Made by a program: the position numbers and the translations under genes. A stretch of DNA of 64,000 bases, from assembly GCA_045646145.1 (NCBI GenBank), contig JAZRKE010000082.1, forward strand, positions 6,801-70,800, written 5' to 3'. This DNA comes from SIG565 sp045646145. Its GTDB lineage: Bacteria; Bacillota; Clostridia; Oscillospirales; Acutalibacteraceae. Shown piece after piece: positions 9,215-17,677 of this stretch. Below the pieces are notes generated by a model. That model ran no database searches, was not told the origin of the DNA, and saw nothing but the letters and a program-made list of their open reading frames with translations. Within the stretch, counting starts at the first letter, position 1. The number at the start of each line of letters is the position of its first letter.

Positions 9215-9223
9215 TGGTATAAT
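9215..9223 (+). promoter_or_regulatory. Extended -10 promoter of the class A PBP gene
   Basis: TGGTATAAT is a perfect -10 hexamer with an upstream TG, 53 bases before the chosen start codon. No good -35 is visible at 16-18 bases, as is common for extended -10 promoters. Confidence 0.6.
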
Positions 9224-9275
9224 GATATTAAACTGTAATAATATATACAGTATTTTTGAAAAACGGAGGTTTAAT

Positions 9276-11627
9276 ATGGATTATAACGAAAACAAACGTG
9301 ATAATTTAAATGATACCGCAACCTTCCAAAAGGTAGATGAAGGTAATATTGATTTAAACAGTTTTTCTGATATATCTGAAAAAACTCAGGTGCCAGATAA
9401 AAAATTGAATTTTTTTCAAAAAATCCTTTATAAACTTAAAAACTTCAGATTTAATAAAGCAACCTTTTTCAAGGCTACATTAACGGTATTTTTGGTGGGC
9501 GTAATTACGGTATGTATTATCGCAGGGGCCTTTATAATCTATGCATTTAATTTCGTTGATGCTTCGATGGATGAAAATCTCTATGATATCGCACTCAATT
9601 TCACCACTACTATTTATGTTGAGGACGATAAAACCGGAGAGTTTACCGAATATCAGCGTATGCACGGTGAACACAACAGAATTTGGGTGTCAGATGCCGA
9701 TGGAGAAATCCCTGAAAATCTTAAGGATGCCTTTGTGGCGATTGAAGACCAACGCTTTAAAACTCATAACGGTGTTGACTGGAAGCGTACTTTTTCGGCA
9801 TTTGCTAACCTTTTCTTCAATTTCTATTCTTCAAATCAAGGTGGCTCGACCATAACTCAGCAGCTTGTTAAAAACCTTACGGGTGATAACTCAACAAGTC
9901 CGAGTCGAAAGGTTCGAGAGATTATGAGGGCAAGGGAGCTTGAAATTAAGTATTCCAAGGAAGTTATTCTTGAATGCTATATTAACACTGTTGCCATGGC
10001 GGGAGGTATGTATGGATCTGAGGTTGCATCTAACTATTATTTTGATAAATCAACCAAAGATTTAACTCTTTCTGAGTGTGCGGCTCTTGCGGCAATTGTT
10101 AAGGCGCCCGAGCAGTATCGACCTGATAAACAGCCCGAAAAGAATAAACAACGCCGTCAAACAGTACTCAATAAGATGCTTGAACTCGGTTATATCACCG
10201 AAGAGGAGCATAAAGCTGCATATGATGAAGAACTTACTATTGTTGCAAAAAAGGAAAATCTTAATGAGGTAGAGATAAATTCTTATTTTGTAGATGCTCT
10301 CTATGAGGACGTTGTAAAGGGTCTTATCGAAGTTTACGGTTATGACGAAGAGCACGCAAAAGAAAATTTTTATAATGGTGGATATAAGATTTATGCCACT
10401 TTAGATCCCGATATTCAGTCAGCCATGGAAAGTGTATATCGCGATAAAGCCTATGCTCATAAGGGTAAGGATGGTCAACTACTTCAAGGTTCAATGGTAG
10501 TTCTTGATTATAATGGCCATGTTAAAGGGCTTGTGGGCGGTATAGGCGAAAAATCGGGAAATCTTGTGTTTAACAGAGCTACAAGCGCGTTTCGTCAGCC
10601 CGGTTCAACCATTAAGCCAATATCGGCTTATGCTCCTGCAATCGAGGCTAATATTATCACCTATTCAAGCATTGTAAGTGATACCGACTCTTATAAGTAT
10701 AAGAGTGGTGATGGCACTACTTGGAAGCCTAAGAATTGGTACGGTGGACATTTAGGTAAAATTACCGTTGAAAAGGCACTCGAAAAATCGGTTAACACAA
10801 TTCCAGTTATGCTTGTTGAAAAGCTTACTTTAAAGCATTCCTACGATTTCCTTACAAATAAATTAGGATTAAAATCGCTTAATGAAAATGACCTTTCAAG
10901 CTATGCTTCTCTAGGTATGGGCGGTACCAATACAGGTGTTACAACTCTGCAGGAAGCAGCAGCATTTGCGACATTTGGAAATGGCGGTATCTATTATGAA
11001 CCCACTACCTATTATAAGGTTACAAATCAGCGCGACGAGGTAATATTAGAGCGTAATCCGGACCCGCAGGTTGCTATAAGTGAAGATACAGCAACCGTTA
11101 TGAACCATCTCCTACAGAATGTTGTATACGGTAAAGAGGGCACAGGCGCTGCGGCAGCTGCTTATGTGCCGCATATGAAACTTTTTGCTAAAACAGGTAC
11201 TTCTAATGATTCAATGAATTGTTGGTTTACAGGCGGTTCCCCGTATTACGTTGCTTCCTCTTGGTGCGGATATGATACACTTCAAACCGTTAGCCAGAGT
11301 TCAACTGCTAGACAAATGTGGGGTAAGGTTATGTCTAAGATTCACTCAAAACTCAAGGCCAAAACCTTTACTGACAGTCAGTACAGTGAAAGTCATTATT
11401 ATTGCACTGAAACGGGGCTCTTGGCAACTGAAGGCTGCACAAGCCGTAAGTTAGGGTGGTACAGAAAGAGCAATATCCCTTCTCTTTGTACTACCCATAC
11501 AGGAGAAAAGGCTACGGGCGAGTACGTAAAACCTGAACCAACCCAACCCGATACTGATAATTTAACCGAACAACCTAACACAAATTCTGCAACAGAGCAA
11601 CCTACTGAAACTACTACCGAAAACTAA
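9276..11627 (+). CDS. Class A penicillin-binding protein (PBP1a-like transglycosylase/transpeptidase)
   Basis: This bifunctional peptidoglycan synthase has 783 residues. A cytoplasmic tail (~1-65) precedes one membrane span (~66-92). The GT51 transglycosylase domain contains the catalytic Glu of AIEDQRF (E157) and GGSTITQQL. The transpeptidase motifs are S444-TIK447 (in RQPGSTIKP), S505-V-N507 and K639-TGTS. The C-terminus is Thr/Glu/Pro/Gln-rich low complexity. The ATG at 9276 follows ACGGAGG. An upstream in-frame ATG at 9222 overlaps the -10 hexamer and cannot be used by this promoter. Two decayed insertion sequences lie downstream. Confidence 0.93.
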   Translation: MDYNENKRDNLNDTATFQKVDEGNIDLNSFSDISEKTQVPDKKLNFFQKILYKLKNFRFNKATFFKATLTVFLVGVITVCIIAGAFIIYAFNFVDASMDENLYDIALNFTTTIYVEDDKTGEFTEYQRMHGEHNRIWVSDADGEIPENLKDAFVAIEDQRFKTHNGVDWKRTFSAFANLFFNFYSSNQGGSTITQQLVKNLTGDNSTSPSRKVREIMRARELEIKYSKEVILECYINTVAMAGGMYGSEVASNYYFDKSTKDLTLSECAALAAIVKAPEQYRPDKQPEKNKQRRQTVLNKMLELGYITEEEHKAAYDEELTIVAKKENLNEVEINSYFVDALYEDVVKGLIEVYGYDEEHAKENFYNGGYKIYATLDPDIQSAMESVYRDKAYAHKGKDGQLLQGSMVVLDYNGHVKGLVGGIGEKSGNLVFNRATSAFRQPGSTIKPISAYAPAIEANIITYSSIVSDTDSYKYKSGDGTTWKPKNWYGGHLGKITVEKALEKSVNTIPVMLVEKLTLKHSYDFLTNKLGLKSLNENDLSSYASLGMGGTNTGVTTLQEAAAFATFGNGGIYYEPTTYYKVTNQRDEVILERNPDPQVAISEDTATVMNHLLQNVVYGKEGTGAAAAAYVPHMKLFAKTGTSNDSMNCWFTGGSPYYVASSWCGYDTLQTVSQSSTARQMWGKVMSKIHSKLKAKTFTDSQYSESHYYCTETGLLATEGCTSRKLGWYRKSNIPSLCTTHTGEKATGEYVKPEPTQPDTDNLTEQPNTNSATEQPTETTTEN

Positions 11628-11647
11628 AACGAAAACCACACGCTAAG

Positions 11648-12022
11648 TGAACTTGTCAAGTAAAAGTAGACAGTAAAAACCACCAATTACTCAAACCCTT
11701 GTTCGATTCTATATTGAACAGGGGTTTTGTAATTGAGTTTGTATGACAATCTTTCATTATTGAAATAATGAATATACTTTTCAATAAACGAGGGTATAAC
11801 CTCGACGGATTTTAAATTGAAATCTATTCTCATTTCTTCTTTTATCCAACCATTTAAGGATTCAATAATTGGATTATCTCTTGGAGTTCCTGCTCTTGAC
11901 ATAGAGTGCTTAATATTAGTATAATCTTTGTGGGCTTGGTAAAAGCCTGCTGATGAGTAGACACTACCTTGGTCGGTATGAAGGGTGACTGGGTAGGTCT
12001 GCTCTTTCTTTTTGTGCAACAA
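11648..12022 (-). mobile_element. IS3-family (IS150-like) remnant
   Basis: A terminal-repeat-like end at 11648-11672 begins TGAACTTG and ends AAAAGTAGACAG, the style of IS150-group ends. It is followed by the 3' part of an orfB transposase on the minus strand. The opposite end and the first half of the element are missing; homology stops where the IS200-like remnant begins (~12023). The element is dead. Confidence 0.7.
11687..12022 (-). pseudogene. IS3-family transposase OrfB, C-terminal fragment
   Basis: About 111 residues remain of the integrase core. HTDQGSVYSS carries the second catalytic Asp, and PRDNPIIESLNGWIKEE carries the catalytic Glu, followed by FNNERLSYKLNYKTPVQY, a typical IS3 OrfB end. 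The N-terminal half with the first Asp is absent. No proper start codon or ribosome site precedes the fragment. It therefore cannot be an active transposase. Confidence 0.85.
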
Positions 12023-12024
12023 AT

Positions 12025-12280
12025 ACTACCGGCAATGCCGGTAGTTCTAAAAAGCTTTAGCTATGAGTAGAAAAAGAATCCTCCTTCGTCCAAAATAGAA
12101 GTGAGTTTGCCAACCACAACAAAAAGACGAAGGAGGAATCAAGTATGAAACTTGACACAGAATACATATGCTGGTATCCATACCGCCTAAGTATAGTGTA
12201 TCACAAATAATGGGATATATCAAAGGGGATACTATGTAGATACAGTAAGAAGAAATAAGAAAGCAATTAGTGTTAAAGCA
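12025..12280 (+). mobile_element. Internally deleted IS200/IS605-type element
   Basis: A near-perfect hairpin (ACTACCGGCA at 12025-12034 with TGCCGGTAGT at 12036-12045) marks the left end. A second hairpin pairs TCCTCCTTCGTC (12079-12090) with GACGAAGGAGGA (12126-12137) and so buries the Shine-Dalgarno of the tnpA start, a known design in IS200 leaders. The tnpA body downstream is decayed. The right end cannot be fixed exactly. Confidence 0.65.
12145..12280 (+). pseudogene. IS200/IS605 TnpA (Y1 transposase) remnant
   Basis: Three pieces of TnpA can be read. MKLDT lies at 12145-12159. HMLVSIPPKYSVSQIMGYIKG lies from ~12165 in a different frame. YYVDTVRRNKKAI lies from ~12227 in a third register. 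In intact TnpA these are separated by about 60 and 25 residues, so at least two internal deletions with frameshifts have removed the HUH region and the catalytic Tyr context. No active product is possible. Confidence 0.7.
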
Positions 12281-12411
12281 ACATTATTATCGTTTAATAT
12301 AGAAATTCCAAGAAATTAATATCAAAAAATTCCAAAATCTTCAACAAAACACTTGATTTATTCGAAATTCTATGGTAATATATGGATAAATAAATCGAAG
12401 GAGCTGATTTT

Positions 12412-13179
12412 ATGGAAAAGAAAACAAAAGTTTTGGTGGCAGATAAGTCAACCGAACTCGGAAGCGCACTTAATAAGGTTTTAACAGGAAGAGGTATGAA
12501 CGTAACTTTATGCGATAAAGATGGCTTTAAGGTACTTGACAATATTTCAAAGATTCATCCGGATATTGTAATTGCCGATGTATTTATGCCAAATTTGGAT
12601 ATAATCGGGGTTCTTGATAATATAAATAATTCTGATATGCGCCAAAAACCATTTGTTGCTGCTATGTCTAGTTTTGATAATCCAAAGTTAGAAAAGGAAA
12701 CTCTTGAAGCGGGAGCGGATTTTTATTTTATAAAACCGTTTGATATTAATTCATTTGCCGATAGAATTGCTTATTTTGCTAAAGATACAGGTTCAAATGG
12801 TGATACTGCTGAGAGTGTGAGCAAGTACGATTTAGAACTTATGGTTACTGAGATTATGCATCAAATCGGAGTACCTGCACATATTAAGGGTTATCACTAC
12901 TTAAGGCAGGCTATAATTTTGTCTGTTACCAATACAGAGGTCGTTAATTCTGTTACTAAAATTCTTTACCCCACGGTTGCTAAAATCCATAATACAACTT
13001 CTTCAAGGGTTGAAAGAGCAATCCGCCACGCTATTGAGGTTGCTTGGGACAGAGGAGATATAGATGTTTTGAATTCTTATTTTGGTTATACCATCCAAAA
13101 TGACCGTGGCAAACCGACAAATAGTGAATTTATTGCAATGATTGCCGATAAATTGAGATTGAGACTGAAAATTAATTAA
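12412..13179 (+). CDS. spo0A: Stage 0 sporulation protein A (Spo0A)
   Basis: This is the master response regulator of sporulation entry (255 residues). The receiver domain (~5-120) has the phosphoacceptor D56 in IVIADVFMP, S86 and K108 in FIKPF. The Spo0A C-terminal DNA-binding domain is recognisable from MHQIGVPAHIKGYHYLR through SSRVERAIRHAIEVAW. The conserved acidic pair is altered: D11 is followed by K12 (VADKS instead of the usual ADDN), removing one magnesium ligand. AAGGAG precedes the ATG. spoIVB, the usual upstream neighbour, is absent and insertion-sequence scars occupy that place. A strong terminator follows. Confidence 0.95.
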   Translation: MEKKTKVLVADKSTELGSALNKVLTGRGMNVTLCDKDGFKVLDNISKIHPDIVIADVFMPNLDIIGVLDNINNSDMRQKPFVAAMSSFDNPKLEKETLEAGADFYFIKPFDINSFADRIAYFAKDTGSNGDTAESVSKYDLELMVTEIMHQIGVPAHIKGYHYLRQAIILSVTNTEVVNSVTKILYPTVAKIHNTTSSRVERAIRHAIEVAWDRGDIDVLNSYFGYTIQNDRGKPTNSEFIAMIADKLRLRLKIN

Positions 13180-13185
13180 ATTCAA

Positions 13186-13217
13186 AATCCTTAACAGAGT
13201 TCTGTTAAGGATTTTTT
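13186..13217 (+). terminator. spo0A terminator
   Basis: AATCCTTAACAGA (13186-13198) is complementary to TCTGTTAAGGATT (13201-13213) and is followed by a T run. Confidence 0.85.
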
Positions 13218-13252
13218 GTATAAAAAGGATATATTTCCTAAAAATATTCTGG

Positions 13253-14752
13253 GTGAGAATATTGGAGAACGTCAATCTGTTAAAAGGGCAGAAATTATCG
13301 ATTAAGTTAGATGAAAAAATTGAATATTTCAAAAATATGTATTTAAAGGATGCAACGTTTCGACTCAGAAGAATGCACATTGAGAGATACGCAAAATTTG
13401 ATTGTGCGGTGATTTTTTTTGACGGAATGATTGATACTGAGAAACTTAATAACGGTTTAATTCGCTCTTTACTGGTTTCTGAGGCGGTAAACACTCAAAA
13501 TAGTATAATCGAGTACATTGAAAAACAGATTCTATTTAATAATGAAGTATCGAAAACCGATGATATATATATGATGATTCAGGCTATTAATCTTGGGGAT
13601 ACCGTAATTTTACTGGATGGCACCCGTGAATCATTGGTTGTAAACACAAAAGGTTGGCGGACTAGAGGTATACAAGAGCCGGATGATGAGCGAATTCTAC
13701 AGGGACCGCGCGAAGGTTTTGATGAGGCTATTATGCTGAATGCCGCTATGCTTAGGCGTAAGCTTGCTACACCCGATTTGTGCCTAGAAAGGTTAACAGT
13801 TGGAGTGAAAACTCAAACTAATGTATTTGTTTGTTATCTTGAGTCTCTTGCAGATGAGAAATTAGTTAGAAAAGTAATTTCTGAAATAAAAAGCATTAAT
13901 ATTGACGGCATTTTAGATGCTAACTATATAAGCGAACTAATTAATAAAAACCGATTTTCTCTCTTTAAAACGGTTGGTACAACCGAACGCCCCGACATTG
14001 TTGCAGCTCGGCTTTTGGAAGGAAGGATTGCATTAATAGTTGATGGTACGCCTGTAGTCCTTACGCTTCCGTATCTCTTCGTGGAGAACTTTCAGTCAGA
14101 TGATGATTACTATCTGAATTTTATCTATGCAGGACTTGGCAGAGTTTTGAGATATGTGTGTTACCATCTGTCTGTGTTACTTCCTGCTGTTTATTTGGCG
14201 GTTACTATATTTCATCCAAACCTTTTACCGGCCTACTTCTATGCGTCAATTTCCTCTGCACGTTCAGGGGTGCCGTTTCCATCGTCAACCGAGTGTATTA
14301 TATTAATTTTTATCTTTGAAATCTTAAGAGAAACCGGAATAAGAATGCAGCAAAGTGTCGGACATGCACTTAGTATTGTAGGAGGTTTGGTAGTAGGTCA
14401 GGCGGCGGTCGATGCAAACCTAGTTAGTGCACCACTTTTAATTGTTGTGGCTTTTAGTGGAATTTCGGGATTGATTGTACCAAGGCTTAAGGCGGCGGTT
14501 ATATATTCAAAAATTTTTTTAGTAATACTGACTTCATTTCTAGGGGTATTTGGCCTATTTACAGGTATAACATTACTTCATGTTCATCTTTATTCGCTGG
14601 ATTCGTTTTCGGTTGATTATCTTGATACTATCAGTGTTTTTTCAAAAAACAGCCTTAAGGATACTATTGTTAGAGCTCCTTGGTGGAAAATGCTTAAAAG
14701 GCCAAGTGCTTTTACTAAGGATTTGATAAGACAAAGGAGAAACAATGATTAA
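13253..14752 (+). CDS. GerA-family spore germination protein, A subunit
   Basis: This is a germinant-receptor A subunit (499 residues), expected in the spore inner membrane as part of a nutrient-gated channel. The N-terminal soluble domain (~1-285) contains GDTVILLDGT, RGIQEPDDERILQGPREGFDE and TERPDIVAARLLEGRIAL-type GerA signatures. About five membrane segments follow from ~290, with SSARSGVPFPSSTE and VGGLVVGQAAVDANLVS. The first possible codon is GTG at 13253 with weak Shine-Dalgarno, so the start is uncertain by some residues. It overlaps the C-subunit gene by 8 bases. In known spore formers such operons are forespore (SigG) expressed. Confidence 0.9.
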   Translation: MRILENVNLLKGQKLSIKLDEKIEYFKNMYLKDATFRLRRMHIERYAKFDCAVIFFDGMIDTEKLNNGLIRSLLVSEAVNTQNSIIEYIEKQILFNNEVSKTDDIYMMIQAINLGDTVILLDGTRESLVVNTKGWRTRGIQEPDDERILQGPREGFDEAIMLNAAMLRRKLATPDLCLERLTVGVKTQTNVFVCYLESLADEKLVRKVISEIKSINIDGILDANYISELINKNRFSLFKTVGTTERPDIVAARLLEGRIALIVDGTPVVLTLPYLFVENFQSDDDYYLNFIYAGLGRVLRYVCYHLSVLLPAVYLAVTIFHPNLLPAYFYASISSARSGVPFPSSTECIILIFIFEILRETGIRMQQSVGHALSIVGGLVVGQAAVDANLVSAPLLIVVAFSGISGLIVPRLKAAVIYSKIFLVILTSFLGVFGLFTGITLLHVHLYSLDSFSVDYLDTISVFSKNSLKDTIVRAPWWKMLKRPSAFTKDLIRQRRNND

Positions 14753-15320
14753 GAAAATTACCGTTTTGGCAGTGTTAATGGCAATTATATTATCAGGCTG
14801 TTCGTATAGTGATTATACCGAGCCAGAAAACCGAACTGTAGTTACGGCAATGTTAATTAAAAGGGAATTAGCGACCTATACTGTTGTTCTTGAAGCGGTT
14901 AATGTTGAAGATACGGAAAAGGAAGAAAAATATAAACCGGAGTATCTTACAGGTTGGGGAGAAAGTCTGAGCGCTGCTGTTGATAAAATTCAGTCTGAAG
15001 TATCAAGTGAACTATCATTATTCCATTGTCCACTGATTATCTGCGATGATATAACCTTTGAACGAAATCAAAATGAAATTTTTGACTATTTAATCCGTAA
15101 TCCACAAATCAGCCTTGCAGCTTATTTTGTGCTTGCGGATACATTCGATTATTTTATTGATAGTGAAAAAGAGATGTCAGCTTTTTTAGGATATGAAATA
15201 ACCGATATGATAGAGTTGAAAAATATTAATTCAGATATAATTAATATATTAAGAGGGAGGGAAAAACCACCCGAAATTATGGTGGATAAAAATAATAAAT
15301 ATATTTTCTCGGAGAATTAA
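14745..15320 (+). CDS. Short Ger(x)C-type germination lipoprotein
   Basis: A signal peptide with lipobox ILSGC (C19) is followed by a GerC N-terminal-like domain (ENRTVVTAMLIKRE, WGESLSAAVDKIQ, LFHCPLIICDD). Normal GerC subunits have ~370-400 residues; this one ends at 191, within what would be domain 1/2, yet is followed one base later by the next gene with no frameshift relic. It looks like a genuinely reduced C subunit rather than a break. Its place between the A and B subunits supports the call. Confidence 0.75.
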   Translation: MIKKITVLAVLMAIILSGCSYSDYTEPENRTVVTAMLIKRELATYTVVLEAVNVEDTEKEEKYKPEYLTGWGESLSAAVDKIQSEVSSELSLFHCPLIICDDITFERNQNEIFDYLIRNPQISLAAYFVLADTFDYFIDSEKEMSAFLGYEITDMIELKNINSDIINILRGREKPPEIMVDKNNKYIFSEN

Positions 15321-15321
15321 T

Positions 15322-16326
15322 ATGTCAGAAAATAGATATTTAAAGCATAAAATTTTTTTATTATCAATTTTTGTATTGGGTAATACTGTTATTGTTTTTC
15401 CTAAGGAAATTGGAATTGAAACTGCAATTTATTCCTTGCTTTTATCGCTGATTCCCACGGTTTTAATCGCTTTTTTGTTTATTAAAATCGGAGAAAATCC
15501 CCTGAATTTTCACTTGATTTTCGAGTTGTTGGTTGCAGGATTTTGTATTTTAGTTTTTGTGTTAACTGCAAGAGACTATATTACTTTTGTAGACACGATT
15601 AGGCTACCTAAAACGCCAAGACTTGTAATTTCCACGGTGTTTGTTTTGCTTTCTTTTCTATTAGGAGTTGTTAAAAAAAAGGTCATTTATCTTTTTTCTT
15701 TGTTTTGCTTTTTTATCACAGCATTAATATTGGTAACGGTCTTTCTTTTTTCAGTTAACGATTTAAACTTCAGCGCACTTATAGTGGAAGAAATTAATCT
15801 TAAAACCCTTGTTAGACAAACCCTTACCTTTTTTATTCATAGTTTCGGTCAATTGATTGTGCCCGCTTTTTTCTTCAGAGAGTATGCGGTGAGTCAAGAT
15901 AAAAAGATTTATATTTGGGGGCTTTTTTGTGGTATGATATTGATGCTCATATATGTGCTTAATATTATGCTGGTCCTTGGTAGTTCTACTGCGAGTGCGG
16001 TGGAGTATCCGTATGCCACACTAACCGGTATTGTCTCTTTCGGGAGAAATTTCAGCCGCCTTGATGGTTTTACCTACTATGTATATTTTTACTCATCTCT
16101 AATTAAATGTGCAGTTACAGTAAATGTATTTTTGAGTTTTATAAAAAAACGTAAAAAAACAGCCGCCTTTTTCTTGGCAGCCGTTTTATTAGTGCTTTGT
16201 AATTTGAGATTTTTGGAAGAATTTCTTAAAAATGATTTTTTGAATTTAATAATTTTATTATTTGAACTTTTGATCCCAATAGCTTTATTTGTTGCCCAAA
16301 AAATCAAAGCTCACCATAAACGATAG
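15322..16326 (+). CDS. GerB-type spore germination permease
   Basis: This is a 334-residue integral membrane protein with about ten hydrophobic segments and the APC-superfamily look of GerAB proteins (N-terminal IFVLGNTVIVFPKEIG, later DYITFVDTIRLPKTP). It would form the ligand-binding subunit of the germinant receptor with the two upstream products. It follows the C-subunit gene with a one-base gap. The 3' end overlaps the convergent gene at 16304 by 23 bases. Order A-C-B is one of the arrangements found in Clostridia. Confidence 0.85.
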   Translation: MSENRYLKHKIFLLSIFVLGNTVIVFPKEIGIETAIYSLLLSLIPTVLIAFLFIKIGENPLNFHLIFELLVAGFCILVFVLTARDYITFVDTIRLPKTPRLVISTVFVLLSFLLGVVKKKVIYLFSLFCFFITALILVTVFLFSVNDLNFSALIVEEINLKTLVRQTLTFFIHSFGQLIVPAFFFREYAVSQDKKIYIWGLFCGMILMLIYVLNIMLVLGSSTASAVEYPYATLTGIVSFGRNFSRLDGFTYYVYFYSSLIKCAVTVNVFLSFIKKRKKTAAFFLAAVLLVLCNLRFLEEFLKNDFLNLIILLFELLIPIALFVAQKIKAHHKR

Positions 16327-17668
16327 TATCATAAATTTGAGCAATTCTAAGCCATGTAATTGGGCCTACAGATCCACTTGGGGGAATGCCGTATTGAGAC
16401 TGAAAAGCCGATACGGCATCTTTAGTTTGTTGGTCGAATATTCCGTTAACTGTAACATTAGGGATATTTCCTAAAGTAGTGGAAATAAGTGATAAATAGT
16501 TTTGAAGGTCGGTAACATTTTCACCTATAGCACCGGGGGTTAAAAAATATCCCGGATATAATTTAGCTGAGCGCCCCTCATAGCCCTCAGGCTGCGACAT
16601 AAGGATTTCATTATAAACTGATGTAAATTTATTCCATGTTTCTCTGTCAACAACCCCTGTAGCGGGCAGACCATATTCTGTTTGAAAGACCGATACAGCA
16701 TTTTCTGTAGCGGCATCAAAAACAGATGTGAGCGGAATAATGTTTAAATTAGGGTTAAAATAAGCTATTACATTGAGATAATACTGTATTGTAGTAACAG
16801 GGTATCCGCTGGAGCCTAATTTGAGTTCCGACTCATATAGTGTGGTAACTTCTTCAATATTCAGGCCCTCACTCGCTAACTCACTTAACCTTTTAACTCC
16901 ATTATATATTTCTTTAATTTTATACCAAGTAGATTTGTCTACAGTTCCCGTTTCGTTTAGATTAAAAATATTCTGAAAAATTCGTACGGCATCTTGAGTT
17001 TGAGTGTCATAAATACCTAAAATAGTCTGAATTTCGGGTATTGCAGGGTAGTTACGTCGAATTCTGTTTAATTGTTGCTGAATTATTCTCACATCATTCC
17101 CGGCGGTGCCGATAATAAGAGGGGAGCCCGGATAAGACGGGGTAATTTGCTGTACGGGAGCATCCTCAACAATACCGATATCATAACCATAATAGTTTTG
17201 TAAAATCTGATACGGTGTAAGACCACTTTCGGCAAGTGTTACAGTGCCCCATTGTGAAAGCCCTGCGCACTGTGAAGTAGTACCGTTGCAAAACTGTGTG
17301 AATAATGGTTCAACAGCACCTTGCCTGACTACATAATCATTAAAAATCTCGTCGACTATAAGGCTTATATTTTCATAAATATCACGGTCCTTAACGAAAG
17401 CTTGGTCTAAAGCGGTGGTATTTGTAATATCGAAATTGTATCCACGTGATGGATACCATTCGGTATATATCCGGTTAAGCGCAAAGCTGATAATTGCATA
17501 AATGTTTGCTCTTAGCGACTCATCAGGCCATGTCGGATAAATTTCACTCGAAGCGACATTCTTTATATAATCAGTGAACGGAACAGTAATGTTTTCGGCA
17601 TTAGAATCGGGAGGACCTAAGTGGACTGTAATGGTTTCGGGAATTACAGGTGTTAATACTTCGGGCAT
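16304..17668 (-). CDS. SpoIID-like domain protein with three peptidoglycan-binding domains, no signal peptide
   Basis: The 454-residue protein starts at an ATG after GAGGTGAT. Residues ~25-165 resemble the SpoIID lytic transglycosylase: VPFTDYIKNVASSEIYPTWP holds the Glu (E42) matching the catalytic position, and CAGLSQWGTVTLAESG with PYQILQNYYG resembles the SpoIID end motif, but its usual His is absent. Three PG_binding_1 repeats follow at ~184-250, ~285-350 and ~385-450, each with DAVxxFQ and a Trp (TWYKI, TWNKF, TWLRI). No signal peptide or anchor is seen, so it probably acts inside the mother cell or at the developing spore surface. It is the second gene of an operon with 17678-18157. 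Confidence 0.75.
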   Translation of the reverse strand: MPEVLTPVIPETITVHLGPPDSNAENITVPFTDYIKNVASSEIYPTWPDESLRANIYAIISFALNRIYTEWYPSRGYNFDITNTTALDQAFVKDRDIYENISLIVDEIFNDYVVRQGAVEPLFTQFCNGTTSQCAGLSQWGTVTLAESGLTPYQILQNYYGYDIGIVEDAPVQQITPSYPGSPLIIGTAGNDVRIIQQQLNRIRRNYPAIPEIQTILGIYDTQTQDAVRIFQNIFNLNETGTVDKSTWYKIKEIYNGVKRLSELASEGLNIEEVTTLYESELKLGSSGYPVTTIQYYLNVIAYFNPNLNIIPLTSVFDAATENAVSVFQTEYGLPATGVVDRETWNKFTSVYNEILMSQPEGYEGRSAKLYPGYFLTPGAIGENVTDLQNYLSLISTTLGNIPNVTVNGIFDQQTKDAVSAFQSQYGIPPSGSVGPITWLRIAQIYDTIVYGEL

Positions 17669-17677
17669 TTTATCACC

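Noticed and set aside
9222..9275. Upstream in-frame ATG extending the class A PBP
   Set aside because: The ATG overlaps the -10 hexamer, has no ribosome site, and the added residues are not typical; ATG 9276 follows ACGGAGG.
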